Source: Sambucus nigra
Taxonomy: Eukaryota > Streptophyta > Magnoliopsida > Dipsacales > Adoxaceae
DNA length: 64,000 nt
Assembly (NCBI GenBank): GCA_949130495.1
Contig: OX422213.1
Coordinates: 537,215,467 to 537,279,466 of the forward strand
Direction of reading: 5' to 3'
The position numbers were made by a program, and so were the translations under genes. Below, piece by piece: positions 1 to 12,943 of the stretch (within the stretch, counting starts at the first letter, position 1; each line of letters begins with the position of its first letter). The notes beneath the pieces are model-generated. The model saw nothing but the letters and a program-made list of their open reading frames with translations. It ran no database searches and was not told where the DNA came from.

Positions 1-780
1 TCACCCTCAATGGAAGGACAATCTCAACGTACAATTCAAACATTGAAGATATGTTACAAGCTTGTACATTAGATATGCCCAACAATTGGAACAAACACTT
101 ATACCTTGTTGAGATTTCTTATAACAATAGTTACCAGTTAAATATCGAAGCCGCCTCGTTTAAAGCATTTTATAGAGAAGACCATTTCGTTCACCTGCAT
201 GTTGGACAGAATCTGGAAGCAGTAGGAAATTTACTCCCAAAATAATCTAAAAAACCACTGAGTAAATACAATAAATTCGAGAGAGATTAAAGACATCCCA
301 AGATTAACAAAAACGTTATGTAGACCAGCGCTGAAAGCCCCTAGAATTTCATATTTGTGACAAAATATTTTTTAAAGTTTCTCCTCCAAAAGGTATTTTA
401 CGTTTCGAAAAGAAAGGGAAATTAAGGCCCCCCCCCCCCGATATATTGGACCTTTCACAATTTCTAAACGTATTATCTCTTTAGCCTACCCGTTACAATT
501 ACCAGTTAAATTAACCAATATTCATAACGTATTCCATGTATCCCAATTATGTCAGTATATTCCTGATCCCCCCATGTCATTACATGGAAATAAATTTATG
601 TTCAATCCAATCGCGAATTTGAAGAACGCCCTATTCGAATTTTGGATTTCCAGGTAAAACTTCTCAGGAACAAAGAAATCCCCTCGTTCAAAGTACTTTG
701 GGAACATCAAAATCATTAAGAATCTACATGGGAACCAGAATAAACTGTGAAAGACCAATATCCTAATCTTTTCAAAGGTA
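1..780 (+). pseudogene. Decayed Ty3/gypsy integrase C-terminus with chromodomain-like tail
   Basis: The left edge starts inside a Ty3/gypsy integrase. Positions 1-180 read, across frameshifts, like the region after the catalytic Glu, including a SYNNSYQ stretch also present in the Tekay-type element at 13541. At 480-560 there is an integrase C-terminal pattern ending IHNVFHVSQL. At 610-775 the frame resembles the chromodomain tail of Tekay/Del chromoviruses (IPSFKVLWEH, then STWEPE and YPNLF). A C-run at 428-437 breaks the frame, and further stops follow. The protein would be the C-terminal half of a retroelement integrase and is not functional. The rest of the element lies upstream of the window. 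Confidence 0.8.
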
Positions 781-814
781 AATTAGAGGATGATTTTTTT
801 TTAGGTAGGTAGAC

Positions 815-3466
815 TCTAACATCCTTACTTTCGAATCAAGTTAATTGAAAACCCTAATCCTTACAATTACTATTTTACCCCTCACAGATAATGCAAATTC
901 AAAAGTATCGTAATGAAGATAGAACTACTCTACAAAGCCTACAAATTTGCTAAATTACCCAAGTACCACTAGAAATTTTAACATATCTAAAATGATCCTC
1001 GAACTGTTTAATAAGCATAGCCTGACTAATAATTATCCCTTAGCCCAAACTTTATAGACTGTAACTAACTGTAAATTACATTTCCAAGCCCTATGTTTCC
1101 TTGAATTATAGAAATGCCCCTAAAACATACCAAAATACCCTATTTTAAACCAAATAAGTATATACACTTCCACCCAAGGACTAAAAACTAAACAACCAAC
1201 ATTTTCACATTCTATCCTCGCCACATCAGCCTCCACATAGGTAGTAGAGTCCAAAACCACATGGGAACACCGTGCATACACGTGAAGACCAAGTTCCCAT
1301 CAACTTATCTTCTTAAACTTGGGAAGATTCCACCTTCCAAATGATCCAATACATTCTTATCTCCATAGCCTATAATTTCCCCACAATCAGAAGCTACAAA
1401 TCCAACATCTTGAGCCTATCCGAAATTCAAAAAATTTCATCTAAACGGGTATTCTGTCATTTTTTGTATAATATTTCATTCTTTCAATTCAAACCATTTT
1501 CTGTGTTGATATTATACACATATCAATCAAAATAATAAAGCTTGAGCTTCATTGGTGAAATTCTAATATACTAGAAAAAGCCTCCATTGAAGCATGAGCT
1601 TCATTGGTGAAATTTGATTCCTTAATTTTGGACCAGTTTCAAAGTGAGGAAATGATTCCTTATGAACTCGGGAGCTCTAACACAATGATCATTTCTAACA
1701 AATTATAACTTTTGATCTCCAATTGCCCGAATGTGTTTTCAGTTTTAGAAAAATAAAAACCTTAAATTCTCCAAAATCAGACCACCTTAAACCTTCAAAC
1801 AAAAACCAAATTCTTCTTTAGGATAGTAAAAACACAAACATGTTCCTAAAAAGCTCTGCCATATTTGGTAGAGCTTCGAAAGTTCTGTCAAATGTTTTGA
1901 AAAATACACAGTTTTATAACTTGATGAATAATGAACCTCAATCCACAAAACTTATATTTTTGGATTCCATGCAAAAAAATAGGTTGGGTTGGTTCAGGAA
2001 CCATCTCAAATGGTTTAAAAAATCAAGAGTTATTTCAAATCAAAGTTTTTCAAACCCTAAGTCAATTGTCGAGAGGTTGAAGATGAACTTTTCATCCAGA
2101 AGCATTAACCAAGCACGTGAGGGCGCGTGGACAATCAAATATTTTATTTTTCTGGCCAAAATGGTATAAGGTCATACTATATTTGGTTAAACCTAGCGAA
2201 AGTTATAAAAAAATAGTTCTTTAGGTTAGAAATATTTTCTTTAAATTGTAAATCGATCCCTCCCAACTTTTTAAGTTATGACAATTTTTTTCAATAAATA
2301 CTTTAATTAATTTTGAGTCAAAAGTATTCTACGCCAAATTTTAAATTTAAATATAAGCCTAAGATTTAAAGTCACAAAATATTTACAATGTAATCCCTTA
2401 CACTTTAATACACGCAGATTTTAGTATAAATTGATCAAAACCAACATTATTTTGAACTATACTTACTCACACAAATATTTATATACATATAATCAAGGAC
2501 TAACTCCTCCTAAAATCCTCTTTTGACCTTCTATAAGTCATTCAAATATCCGCAGAAGTAGGTATTTTATCTTTTTAGTAGTAAATTTTCGTGCACTTGT
2601 TTAACTGCTATTAATATCATTTCATAATAGCCCTTTTGGTTCTGAGTATGTGTAGATATTACCAAACTCAGATGTTACTATATCGCGAATTACTTTAATT
2701 ATGATCGCTTGGATCATCTTAAACCTTTCTCACCTAATAACCGATATCATGAAAATTCGTTGTAATGATTAATCCAGTTTACCTTGCACCTCTGTTCATT
2801 ACTATTCTATATAGAAGCATCAGTAATAATGAGGTAGTAACCTACCTTATTATCCCATGAAATTTTATACTTGGCCTATGGTCTCAGATGTCTGAGAGCT
2901 TGAATTTTTAGCTACATACATATGAGTGACACTTTAAATTGTGTGCCTACTCGGTTACTTGATTTATTAATTCATATCGTTTTACTGATGGCTTACTTAT
3001 GTCTATACCCACTTTGTATATATTAATCAGTATAAAACTCCTTGACTTCTTAATTATATTACTTGTCAGACATCCAAATTTTATACACACTTCACCTTCC
3101 ATCTACACATATAATTTGTTATCAAATTGGCAGGACCTACTTAGCATATTTTTACTAATTCTTTTTTCCTCCAGATGGCCCAGGAAAAAGAGGATAGTCT
3201 CTTTTCCCTTTTATGACATACACGGATCACGTGTTTTCATATGTAACTGTTTGGACAGAGATTAAACCAGATGGGAGAAAGGAGTGGCACTTTACTATTA
3301 CATATTTTATATTTCGTGTTGACAATAAAATGTAATTCACCCCTGTGGTGGTAGTACACTATATGTGACATTTTTTAATGAATAAAGTTAATTTTTTGAC
3401 TTAGCTTTAATTAATTGCTTTATGTATACTCTCTTGTACATTCATACCAAAAAGAAGGATGTGACA
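815..3466 (+). repeat. Probable 3' LTR of the left-edge gypsy remnant
   Basis: The pol remnant ends near 780 and is followed by a T-rich stretch and TCTAACATCC at 815, where a Tekay-type LTR would be expected to begin with TGTAACA. The segment ends at 3466 with GGATGTGACA, close to the GTGTGTCA ending of the Tekay LTR at 9388. About 2.65 kb is plausible for this lineage. No coding potential is visible; the small reading frames are random. The other LTR lies outside the window, so both borders are inferred from position and motif only. Confidence 0.35.
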
Positions 3467-3620
3467 TAGTGAAAAAAAGATCATAAGAAAAGGGGGTTGT
3501 CATGGTGAAGGGCTGTGACACAAGGAGTTGTCATACACAGACTTGTTATAGTCCTTAACTATGACAACACCCTTTTGTTACGGTCAAGGACCGTGATAAT
3601 CCGACTCAAATGGTGTAGTG
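3467..3620. mobile_element. Truncated CACTA transposon end
   Basis: The segment ends TGGTGTAGTG at 3611-3620, the reverse complement of a CACTA terminus (CACTACACCA). Inside are diverged units of the type TGTCATGGTNNNGNNNTGACA, for example around 3498-3525 and 3576-3598. They resemble the subterminal repeats of the CACTA element starting at 63614. Both termini also carry GGATTATCACGG or AATTATCACC a few bases in. No matching left terminus was found, so this looks like a truncated copy of the same family. Confidence 0.5.
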
Positions 3621-4189
3621 AAGGGATGTGAGGATGGGAATATTCATATAATTATTATTTTATGTTAATATTCATGATATTCAATTTATTGAGTCAATAA
3701 CCTCTGTAGTGTGAGCAATCATTATGTAAATATGTCTGAGTTCATACTTCAGAGAAATTTGCTTCTAGAATATACTTTGGATTGTGATACCCCCTTGATA
3801 AACATATAAGTTCTTATTCTATCGGTAAATTTGGTTGGTGGATTTTACAATCTAGTAGAATAGTAAATAAGTTATGTTTGATATCAAGGAAAATATATTC
3901 ACGATAAATTAAATTTCATCAATCAAGTATTGAATGCTTAATGTGGGGAATCATATTATTTGTTATCTAAATTTGCAAACAAAGCTTCTTTGTTCAAGTA
4001 ATTTTGACACAATTTAATTGGAGTGCAATTGTAAGTATTTAGTAGAATTAATTACAATTAAAGATAAAAAAATTAATTACAATGCGTAATTTAGGTTTTT
4101 AATATAATTATATGCCTTGGGTCCCTAGTATGGTTTATATTCGAAGTAGCAAGACCATAAGTCTCTAGAATTATTAATTGTCATAGGCC
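3621..4189. other. Non-coding stretch without recognisable content
   Basis: AT-rich DNA with no reading frame of note and no recognised repeat. The left part of the LTR-like sequence that ends at 4530 probably lies here, but its start could not be placed. Confidence 0.5.
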
Positions 4190-4544
4190 CACTTAAGGTA
4201 TATATATATAGGAGGGATTCAATACAAATTAACACTCTTAAGGGTTGGAGAGGGACTATTTACATTTTGTGAGGGGTAATTAGAGAGAAAGTGATGTTTC
4301 TCTTATTCCACCAAGATTCGATCTTCGGAAGTCCCCACACGTATAAATTTCTTTGGGTGGATTACATACTATAATATTTAAGATGTATTAATCATTTACA
4401 AGATCCACAAAAGTATGATAGTCTAAACCCTAGATGTAGTTGCATAGATCTAGTTTAGATTGTTTTGTTTTCTAAAAAATTATGACCAATGTATTTTGGT
4501 CATCATATTTTTTTATCGTCAGTTCCATCAATTGGTATCAAAAC
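4190..4544 (+). repeat. Possible 3' part of a copia-type 5' LTR plus primer-binding site
   Basis: A TATA-rich box at 4199-4212 is followed by a transcript-like leader and a CA ending (CCATCA at 4525-4530). Two bases later TGGTATCAAAAC (4533-4544) resembles the initiator-Met tRNA primer-binding site TGGTATCAGAGC, with two or three mismatches. This is the arrangement of a retrotransposon 5' LTR on the + strand. No gag or pol follows, so it may be a solo or truncated LTR. Confidence 0.35.
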
Positions 4545-6963
4545 CCTGATAAAGGACTCGTCTTTTATAAAGATACATTTTGTCCATAATGGAACCCTAC
4601 TTTTGCATGTTGTGGGAATATGTGTTTTATATGATATCGTAGTAACATGGTTTTGTAGGATTCTAATAATTACATCCCTTCCATAACGGATACAAAAATG
4701 TTATTTTATGTGAAAGGATCATAAGGTGGAGTATCTGGAATTAAATTTCTTCAATTTGGTTGTGTTATTTAATTATATGAAAATCATGTATTCAGAGGAG
4801 TTTGTGAGGGAATGTAATAGTTTTTAATAGTTATAATCCCATAATTATATGGGTATTAATCATGGTGAAAGTTCCATAGAGTATGTTTAAGTTCATCTTA
4901 AGTTTGGAAGCTTTTTAGACGCTTTTTCAAAATTTTATAGGGTCAAAACGATGCAGTTTTGGAGATTTTACACTCCGACCGGTCAGCTACCTAATTTATG
5001 GGGCCTGGGGACCCCTATCGCTTAGGTTTTTGTAGCCATACTCAGTTTTTCACTTTTGATATATTTACTGTAGTTCTTCATTTCGATCATTCGCCAAAGT
5101 AAATAAAAGAATTTATGGAGGTCCAATTCATTGAAGTATTCTACTTCAAAATGGATTCTTATTCATGTAGAAGTCTACTTTACATGGGATTCTTGTGCTT
5201 CAAGAATTCCACTTTAAGAGGAACTCTAAGCCATGATGAAAATTAAAAAAAAAAATTAATAATAATTATTTTTTATTTTTTATTATGATTCTATCATTTC
5301 ACTCATGTTGATAATTAAATTGATTAATTAGGATCACACATTATTATGGCCAACTAAGATTGATTTTCGTGACCGACCTAAATCATGATTTTTTTAGGAA
5401 AATAAAAATTATTTATCCTTTTCTAATTTCAAGTGAATAATGTATGTAATTTATAATACAAAATAAATTTACACTCTAAATTTCTATTTTAATTAAAATA
5501 TTTCGTTATTTTGGAAAATTAAAATAGTGAGATTGAGAAATTTAATTTCTATAATTAATTAAAATAATATTGTCGATTATTTAGGAAATTAGAATCGAGT
5601 AATTTCTCTACGTACTTTAGAGTTCAAAATATTAAGTTGAAGAGGGGTTTTAAAATAAACCATGCGGTCCCCATAAATATTTTATAAAGTAATGTGATTA
5701 ATTCCTCGTGTTAGCTGGAATTATTCACACCTTCACGAGATAATAAAATTCTTAAGTTATAGCTCTTTAAATTAAATGTGTCTATTTCGATCCCCCCCTC
5801 CCACCCTAATGGAGTCACGGTAAAGAACACACGCAGTGATATCCTCCTCAAGGGAGTCATGGTCATCAATTGTGGAACCAAAAGATAACGACTATTTAAT
5901 AATATTATACACATGTTTCTTAAACTGTTCGGATAATATAATTGAAAGATGTAATGTCTGCCTAATTTTGGCGAAATTATTAAGGTCCCAATGATAAATT
6001 TTATTTCACAAAGGAATTAGGATGCTCTTTGAGATTAATTCTAATTAGTAATGAAGCGAAACTAAATTAAAATTTAATCAAAAGTTTAATTCTCACATAT
6101 TTATTTGAAAATTATTTTTTATCGATGATTTTAATATTTCAAAATGAGTTCAAATTTAAACCCACTTATGTTAATATTAAAAATAAAAAGTTTAAATGGA
6201 ATAAATTTCACGAAGTGAAAATGATTTTGGACATTTCTCTAACTAAAGAGGATGATAAACTTATTTAATTCACGTTTACCATCAGTATTATAAAAAGTGA
6301 AACTTATTTAATCCACAATTACCATCAGTATTTTAAAAAGTGATGTGATTAATATGGCGCATTTAATTTTAAATAATTGACTTATTGGAGTTAGTAAACA
6401 CTAATATTGGTTGACGCTCCAGTAATGATCATGTTCTAAAGATATTTTCATCTTGGGTGAACTAGGGATCCCTTGGATTAGATTTTGATGGAGAAGCCCA
6501 CATAAATTTATTGATCTAGAAGCTACCTCTTATCTTGTAAACAACTCCATCTAAATTATACTATTGAATAGTTGGAATAATTTGGAAGTGAACTTGGTTA
6601 AGGAGATTTAAATGTGTGATAGTGTGGCGTAAATGATTACAATATTTCACTCATCATTGCACAAAATCAAATAAAGGGTTTATGAGTATTATTAAGATGA
6701 TTAGTTGATAGCAAACTCATTAATTTCATAAAATCAAAATGTTCAAAATAAACAAGAAATTTTATATCCATCCATTAATATGTCTAAATTTTGTATGGAA
6801 TTCAATCAACGATCACGAAACATCCAAATATTTTTGTATTTGTGAAATGATAAAAAAAATGCAAAAGGTCTTTTTGAATGTTCTATATCAAAGTAAAGTA
6901 TATACAAGCAAAAATTTGTACAAATATGAAAACCAAGATGCACCTCACACAATCAAAGAAAAT
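4545..6963. other. Long non-coding AT-rich stretch
   Basis: No gene-like reading frame, RNA gene or clear element border is seen. There is one short local duplication at about 6260-6345 (a phrase with ACCATCAGTATT and AAAAAGTG occurs twice). The right part probably belongs to the 3' untranslated region and LTR of the antisense copia element whose pol ends at 6964, but its borders were not found. Confidence 0.5.
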
Positions 6964-7055
6964 CTATCGCCCAATCTCACAAATACCTAAACAACCTTTA
7001 AGTGTTTTAGACCTAGTTGAATCCAAATGTTTCGCAAAGATATCCACTAATTTAT
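6964..7055 (-). pseudogene. 3' end of a Ty1/copia pol (RNase H tail), left part
   Basis: Read on the minus strand, this is the very end of a copia polyprotein: LVDIFAKHLDSTRSKTLKG followed by GICEIGR and a stop at 6964-6966. That matches the usual copia ending (VDxFTKPL...). The upstream part of the same frame lies across the Tekay insertion at 16560-16990. The TSD bases 7051-7055 are the last ones before the insertion. Confidence 0.8.
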
Positions 7056-9388
7056 TGTGACAACCCGAAAATAATTATGATAAATCATATTTAAATCATG
7101 CTTATCTTATGTGATATGAATAATGTGTTATTATTATATCTAATGTTAAGTTATTATGTTTATTATAATCCTACTTTCATAAATCATGAAAGGTCGAATT
7201 ATTTACAAACACAAAATTTTGTTGTTTTTTATAGAAATATTCCTGTTAGAGACCAGTTTTGACCCTTATAACATTACAATTGACTTGAGGTAAAAGCTAG
7301 ATAGTTGTAGACATGTGAGTTATGGTTGTAACATAACAAACGGTGCATCAAAGGGATGTACGAGTAAGAAGTTAGGTCAAATTTACGAACAAGGGGCAAA
7401 TCTGTCAATTCCCTTTGAGTGGTAAATTGTCTTTTATTAAACCAAATGGTTTAATTTGATTGGTTGGCTTGGGAGGCAGCCTTGGCCAACCTTATACCCT
7501 TGAAATAGATATATCCTTCATCCAAAATCATCCATGAAAGGGTTTTACCTTGAGGAAATAGAATTAGGGAGTTTAGGAAGGAAAAGTGAGGAGAAAAAGT
7601 GTAAAAAAATCCGTAGAAATTACGTAAAAGTCCCGAAGGTAATCCTAATCTCAAATCTTGTTATTTTTCTTATATTATTGATTTATATGATATAAATCAT
7701 CATAAGTTTAAGAAATTTTCAGCCATTTATAAGTATGTATGGTTAGATGCAAGTTTATGTTAAGTTCAATGTAGAAACCCTTAAAATTGATTTGTATTGA
7801 AACCCCTTGTATTCAAACTTGCATATCTATTTATATGCTTACTGAAATTGATAAATTAAAATTGGATATGAAATTATACTCATATATTCATATCATATCC
7901 TAAGAATAGAATTTATCTCCTTGTGGTTAGGCCGTAATGATAATTTCAAGTTGGTACATAGTTGCTGTTTGTATACTTGATTTCGGTATGTCGTAAGTTT
8001 AGTCAAGCTTTTGAGATAGCAAATGAAGTAAAAAAATTATGAAACTTTAATTCTGTACTATTCAGTATGTGTAATGGAAAGTGGTTGAAAATAATGGAAA
8101 ATTATGATGTAGAAAAATTATGAAAATTCTTGCAAGTTGAAGGAACAATAGAGGAGCTTGTAGGGAAGATTTCTTGTGTTGTAAAGAAATGATCATAACT
8201 TGCTCTAGGAAGCTTCAAAAATTACACCGTCACTTGTATTGGAAAGTATATTCATATATGTTTTCATATGGATAAGTTTGGACCCTTGTATTTACACAAT
8301 TTAGGAATATAGGATGGTTGAGTATAAAGGGAAATAATCTGAGGCTATACTGGATACCCCATGAGAGGATATTGTTATCTACTCTTTCCAAAAAGTATTT
8401 TGAATACATGTTTCATGTGTATATAAATTTAAAATTATACCTTCATGTTACTTGGTTTTGGTAATAAATTCCTTATGAGGTATTTTTTACGATTGAATGT
8501 TCATAACTTTATTAACATGGATAGCATTGTTTTGTCTTTACTCATGGTTTATGAAATGTGACTTAAGTGGAATTATATCGTTGGTGTATAGTCATGAAAA
8601 AATTACATAATTATGTTAGGATAATACTTATAATTGAGATTCAATACTTATTTAGTTGGATTGACAAGTTTAAGGTCTAATCAACCCAGTTCAGCTCCTC
8701 CCGAAGGAAACGTGAATACGTAGTTGATAACCCAAGGTGAGTGTAGTCACTGGAATGATGTATTTGTATACTGTTACGAATATGATCATAATGTTATGAA
8801 TGTGAAATTGTTCATTTCGGTTTACCGAAATGGGAGGTTACTCCCCGACCCGGAATGGGGGAGATTTGTCTATTAATGACAAGGGGTTACTCCTCGACCA
8901 GGAATGGGGGAGAATTGTGTATTTAGACAGGATATGTGAATCATGATTCGGAAAAGTTGGTCATTCATTATGAATGAGCCGGATAAGTTAATACATAATT
9001 ATATAGACATGATTTATTGCATTTAAATTAATGCAGTAGTATTGTAGTGATGCATTCACTGGGCTATTTTTGCTCATGGTTCCTATGTTCACATTTTTCA
9101 GGTAACGCGATGTCACTGGCAAATCTAGGAGGTCGGGTTGGGTTATCCAGGAATGGGAGAAACAATGATTTTGTGTAAATGTAAATGATGTAATTAAGTT
9201 AACTTATCCTTCAAAAAAGTTTTTATGGACATGATTACTCTGATTCTGTAAAAAGGCTTTCAGTTATATGGATTTATAATGATAACTCTGAAATTAAAAC
9301 TTGTGTTTATGATTTGGTTAGAATAATTATGGTTTGACTCACTTTGACTTTCAGACTTAATTATAAGTAACTGGGTTGGGGTGTGTCA
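7056..9388 (+). repeat. 5' LTR of the Tekay-type element
   Basis: 2,333 bp, starting TGTGACAACC and ending GGGGTGTGTCA. It aligns throughout with 14255-16559. It contains a roughly 50-bp unit (TTACTCC...GGAATGGGGGAGA) in two tandem copies near 8833-8930, also present in the other LTR. Short reading frames inside (for example 7451-7654 on the minus strand) are not genes. Confidence 0.95.
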
Positions 9389-9393
9389 GATTT

Positions 9394-9405
9394 TGGTATC
9401 AGAGC
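9394..9405 (+). other. Primer-binding site, initiator Met tRNA
   Basis: TGGTATCAGAGC lies five bases after the 5' LTR end. It is the exact complement of the 3' end of plant initiator tRNA-Met, the usual primer for chromoviruses. Confidence 0.93.
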
Positions 9406-9553
9406 CTAGGTTTTTAGAGGTTCTGGAGTTAGAAGAGTCTAGATTTGGCAGTGAATGTTAGAAATATATTTTATTTGATACTAACGATTATGTTAGGAAA
9501 GATATGTATATCTGCATGTTGTTATATCTTTGATTCATTTCAGACATAAGAGA

Positions 9554-10646
9554 ATGGAACGAGGGCATGTAAATGTGAGATTAGAAGATGAGGCTTCAAA
9601 TATTCCATCAGAAAGCGGAGGTTGAGCAACCTGTTCAGATAAATGTGGAACCCGAGCCAGAACAACTGACAGATATGCAAAAAATGGCACGTGCTATGAT
9701 GCTAATGGCAGAGCAGTAAGCTAGATTTATGGCTCATCTGGAAGAACAAAAAACCAGGCAACTCGAGGCACAAGCATTGGCTAGGGCTGAGGAGGTGATA
9801 CACTGGGTAGAAAGGAGTACTTCACATGAGAAATTTATTAAAATGAATCCACCCTCATTTGAAGGATAAGTTGATCCAGCAGAGGCAGAAGAATGGGTTA
9901 AAGAGATTGAACTTATTTTCGGGGTGATGAGAATGCCTGAAAATCAACGAGTGATCTTGGCGACGTACATGCTGAAAGGAGAAGCTAAATATTGGTGGGA
10001 TGACACAAAACATTTGTTGATTACTCCAAGAGGTGGTAATGTGATATCATGGGATGCTTTTGTCAAAGCTTTGTATGATAAGTATTTTCCCCCAATGTAT
10101 CGAAAATAAAAGGAGAAGGAATATTTCATGTTGAATCAGGGGAGTATGACAATTAGAGAATACGAAGCTAAACTTACAGCATTATCTCGATTTGCTTCGA
10201 GGTTTATACAGAATGAGGAAGATATGTGCAGCCAATTTCTCGATGGGCTTGAATTAGTCATTAAATCTAGATTTTCGGCTTTATAGACTTCTAACTATTC
10301 AGCCTTGGTGAACAAAGCCATGCTAGTAGAAAGGGATGTGAATGAAACTAGAGGGAATCGAGAACGAGGTGTAAACAGAAGTAGATTCGATCCAAACTAT
10401 CAAAAGGGTAGTGATACTAAATATTCAAGGTTTGGAGGAAAGAAATTCCAATAAGGTAGAGGTGGAAGTAGTTTACAAAGGGGTGAAGCTAGTGGTGGAG
10501 GACGTTTAGGAGTTTCAGCATAAGGAGATCCGAATGCTTATTTCTTTTGTGGGATATCGGGTCATGTAAAGAGAAATTACCCAAAGCTACTGAATATAGA
10601 ATGTTTCAACTGTCATCAGAAGGGCCATCAGAGAAAGAATTGTCCT
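9554..10646 (+). pseudogene. Tekay gag with zinc knuckle, broken by stops
   Basis: Gag is the structural protein of the virus-like particle. A likely start is ATG 9554, but that frame stops at once (TGA at 9623), so a small indel separates it from the main frame. From about 9624 one frame runs to the knuckle. It holds the retrotransposon gag core (EEWVKEIELIF..., KYWWDDTKH) and a CCHC knuckle CFNCHQKGHQRKNC at 10602. A first knuckle (FFCGISGHVKRNY) has lost two cysteines. In-frame stops fall at 9717, 9867, 10107, about 10284, about 10452 and about 10521. Each is TAA or TAG where Gln would fit, consistent with CAA or CAG having mutated. Confidence 0.88.
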
Positions 10647-11009
10647 ATGTTATCAAGAGTGGTTTCAGTCAGTAGTGTGGGGCCTTATAAAGGATCCTCT
10701 CCAGGCAGTGCCACTAGGCGAAGAGGTACAGGACGAGTAAGTGAATCGAAGGCAGGAGGAAGAGTGTTTGCGATGATGCTGCAAGATGCCCATGCTACAC
10801 CGAAAGTGATTACAGGTAAACTTTCTATTGCAAATAAAGATCTATATGCACTCATTGATCTTGGATCCACTCATTCATTCGTAGCATTGCATATTGTTTC
10901 ACATTTGGGTAGACCATGTTCATTTCTCAATTGTGCCTTATATATTTCTACCCCAATGGAAAGTGCGATTTTAGTTGAGCACATTTATAAAGATGTGTCT
11001 TATGAATGA
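10647..11009 (+). pseudogene. Gag tail and aspartic protease domain
   Basis: Retroelement aspartic proteases cut Gag-Pol. This segment joins the gag frame and carries the protease active site as ALIDLGSTHSF, at about 10845-10880. Gypsy elements of this type normally have D-S/T-G, so Leu at the second position is unusual here. The frame is lost near 11000, where a shift leads into the next frame at 11006 (ATGA overlap). That frame contains the protease C-terminal part ([15 protein letters not shown]). Confidence 0.85.
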
Positions 11010-12190
11010 GTGAGCGAGATTTTTATGTTGATTTGATACCATTGGACATTCGGGATTTTGATATCATATTGGGTATGGATTGGTTATCATCATATCATGC
11101 TTCCATTGATTGTTTTCAAAAAGAAGTTACGTTTCATCTGCCTGGTGAACCTGAGTTCCAGTTTACAGGAGAAAGGAATGTTGTCCCTAATTGTCTTATC
11201 TCGGCAATTAAGAGCGGAAAGCTATTGAGTAAAGGTTGTATAAGGTATTTAGCTTATGTTGTTGATACTAGTAAAGAGACAGTTAAAATTGAAGATATAC
11301 CAGTGGTTAGAGAATTTTCGGATGTCTTCCAAGAGGAATTGCCAGGATTGCCACCCGATAGGGAAGTAAAGTTTTCCATTAAATTAATTCCAAGTACTGG
11401 TCCAATTTCCCTTGCACCATATAGAATGGCACCAATAGAGTTGAAAGAACTAAAGGTACAATTACAAGATCAGATAAGCAGAGGTTTCATTCGGCCTAGT
11501 GTTTCGCCATGGGGAGCCCCAGTGTTATTTGTGAAAAAGAAAGATGGGATAATGCGATTATGTATTGATTATCGGCAGTTGAATAAGGTGACCATTAGAA
11601 ATAAGTACCCTCTACCTCGTATCGATGACTTGTTTGACCAATTACAGGGGCCACAGTATTTTCGAAGACTGATTTGAGATCGGGTTACCACCAATTGAAA
11701 GTAAAGGATAGTGATATTTCCAAAATGACTTTTCTGACTCGATATGGGCACTATGAGTTTTTGGTGATGCCATTTGGATTAACTAATGCTCCAACAGTTT
11801 TTATGGACTTGATGAACCAGGTATTCCACCCTTTTATTGATTCATTTGTGATTGTATTCATAGACGATGTGTTGATTTACTCGCGTAGCATGGAGGAACA
11901 TGAGAAACATTTGAGACTTGTATTGCAGATTTTGAGAGAGAAGAAATTATTTGCTAAATTCTATAAGTGTGAGTTTTGGTTGAATAAAATTGTGTTCTTA
12001 GGGCACGTTGTCTCGATAAATGGGATATATGTTGATCCAAAGAAGGTGGAAGCAATTGTTGAATGGGAGAGTCCTAAGAATGTGACAGAAATTAGGAGTT
12101 TCCTAGGATTGGCAGGTTATTATCGCAGATTCATTAAGGGATTTTCAGCAATAGCATTACCATTGACAAAGTTGACTCGTAAAAGAAGTG
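11006..12190 (+). pseudogene. Reverse transcriptase domain, frameshifted
   Basis: RT copies the element RNA into DNA. The domain starts with the connecting region ([18 protein letters not shown]) and continues through [21 protein letters not shown] and [12 protein letters not shown]. After a frameshift near 11668 it reads [23 protein letters not shown] and the catalytic FIDDVLIYS, then [14 protein letters not shown]. The one-base shift falls at the first catalytic Asp. The downstream DD of the polymerase site is intact. A second shift near 12185 leads into RNase H. Confidence 0.93.
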
Positions 12191-12943
12191 AAGTTTGTAT
12201 GGGATGAAGAATGTGATAGCAGTTTTAAAGAATTAAAGAATCGGTTGGTTTCAGCCCCTATACTTACTATTCCATGTGGGAATGAGTCTTTTGTGATCTA
12301 TACAGACGCTTCATTTCAAGGGTTGGGATGTGTTCTTATGCAAAATGGGAAGGTAATAGCATATGCTTCCGGACAATTAAAGACACATGAACGAAATTAC
12401 CCTACACATGATTTGGAGATAGCAGCCATTATTTTTGCTTTAAAGTTATGGAGACATTACTTGTATGGAGAAACTTGTGAGATATTTACAGATCATCAAA
12501 GTTTGAAATACTTTTTTACACAGAAAGAACTGAATTTGAGACAGAGGCGTTGGATAGAGCTGATTAAAGACTATGACTGTACCATTCATCATCATCCTGG
12601 TAAGGCCAATGTAGTAGCAGATGCTTTGAGTCAAAAATCATCATGGATTCTTGGTTGCATACGTTGTGCCCGTGTTGGAAATATTCTTGACTTGGCATCG
12701 ATGGGGATTGAATTGAAGTTTTCAAAAAGCGGAGGATTATTAACACATGTCACAGTGAGACCTTTATTGGTTGAACGCATACCAAATTTGCAGACCAGTG
12801 ATCCATTCCTTGAGAAGAAAAAACAAGATGGCTTGGATGGTAAAGTTAGTGACTTTGAAGATAAGAATGATGAATCGTTGTGTTATAAAAATAGGATTTG
12901 TGTACCGAATGATCCACACTTAAAGAAAGATATATTAGAATAG
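12188..12943 (+). pseudogene. RNase H domain and linker
   Basis: RNase H degrades the RNA of the RNA-DNA hybrid. Visible motifs are FVIYTDAS with the first Asp, [36 protein letters not shown] and [11 protein letters not shown], ending with [14 protein letters not shown]. All are typical of gypsy RNase H. The linker to integrase follows, and the frame ends at a TAG (12941-12943) just before the integrase zinc-binding region. Apart from the flanking shifts this domain is well preserved. Confidence 0.93.
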
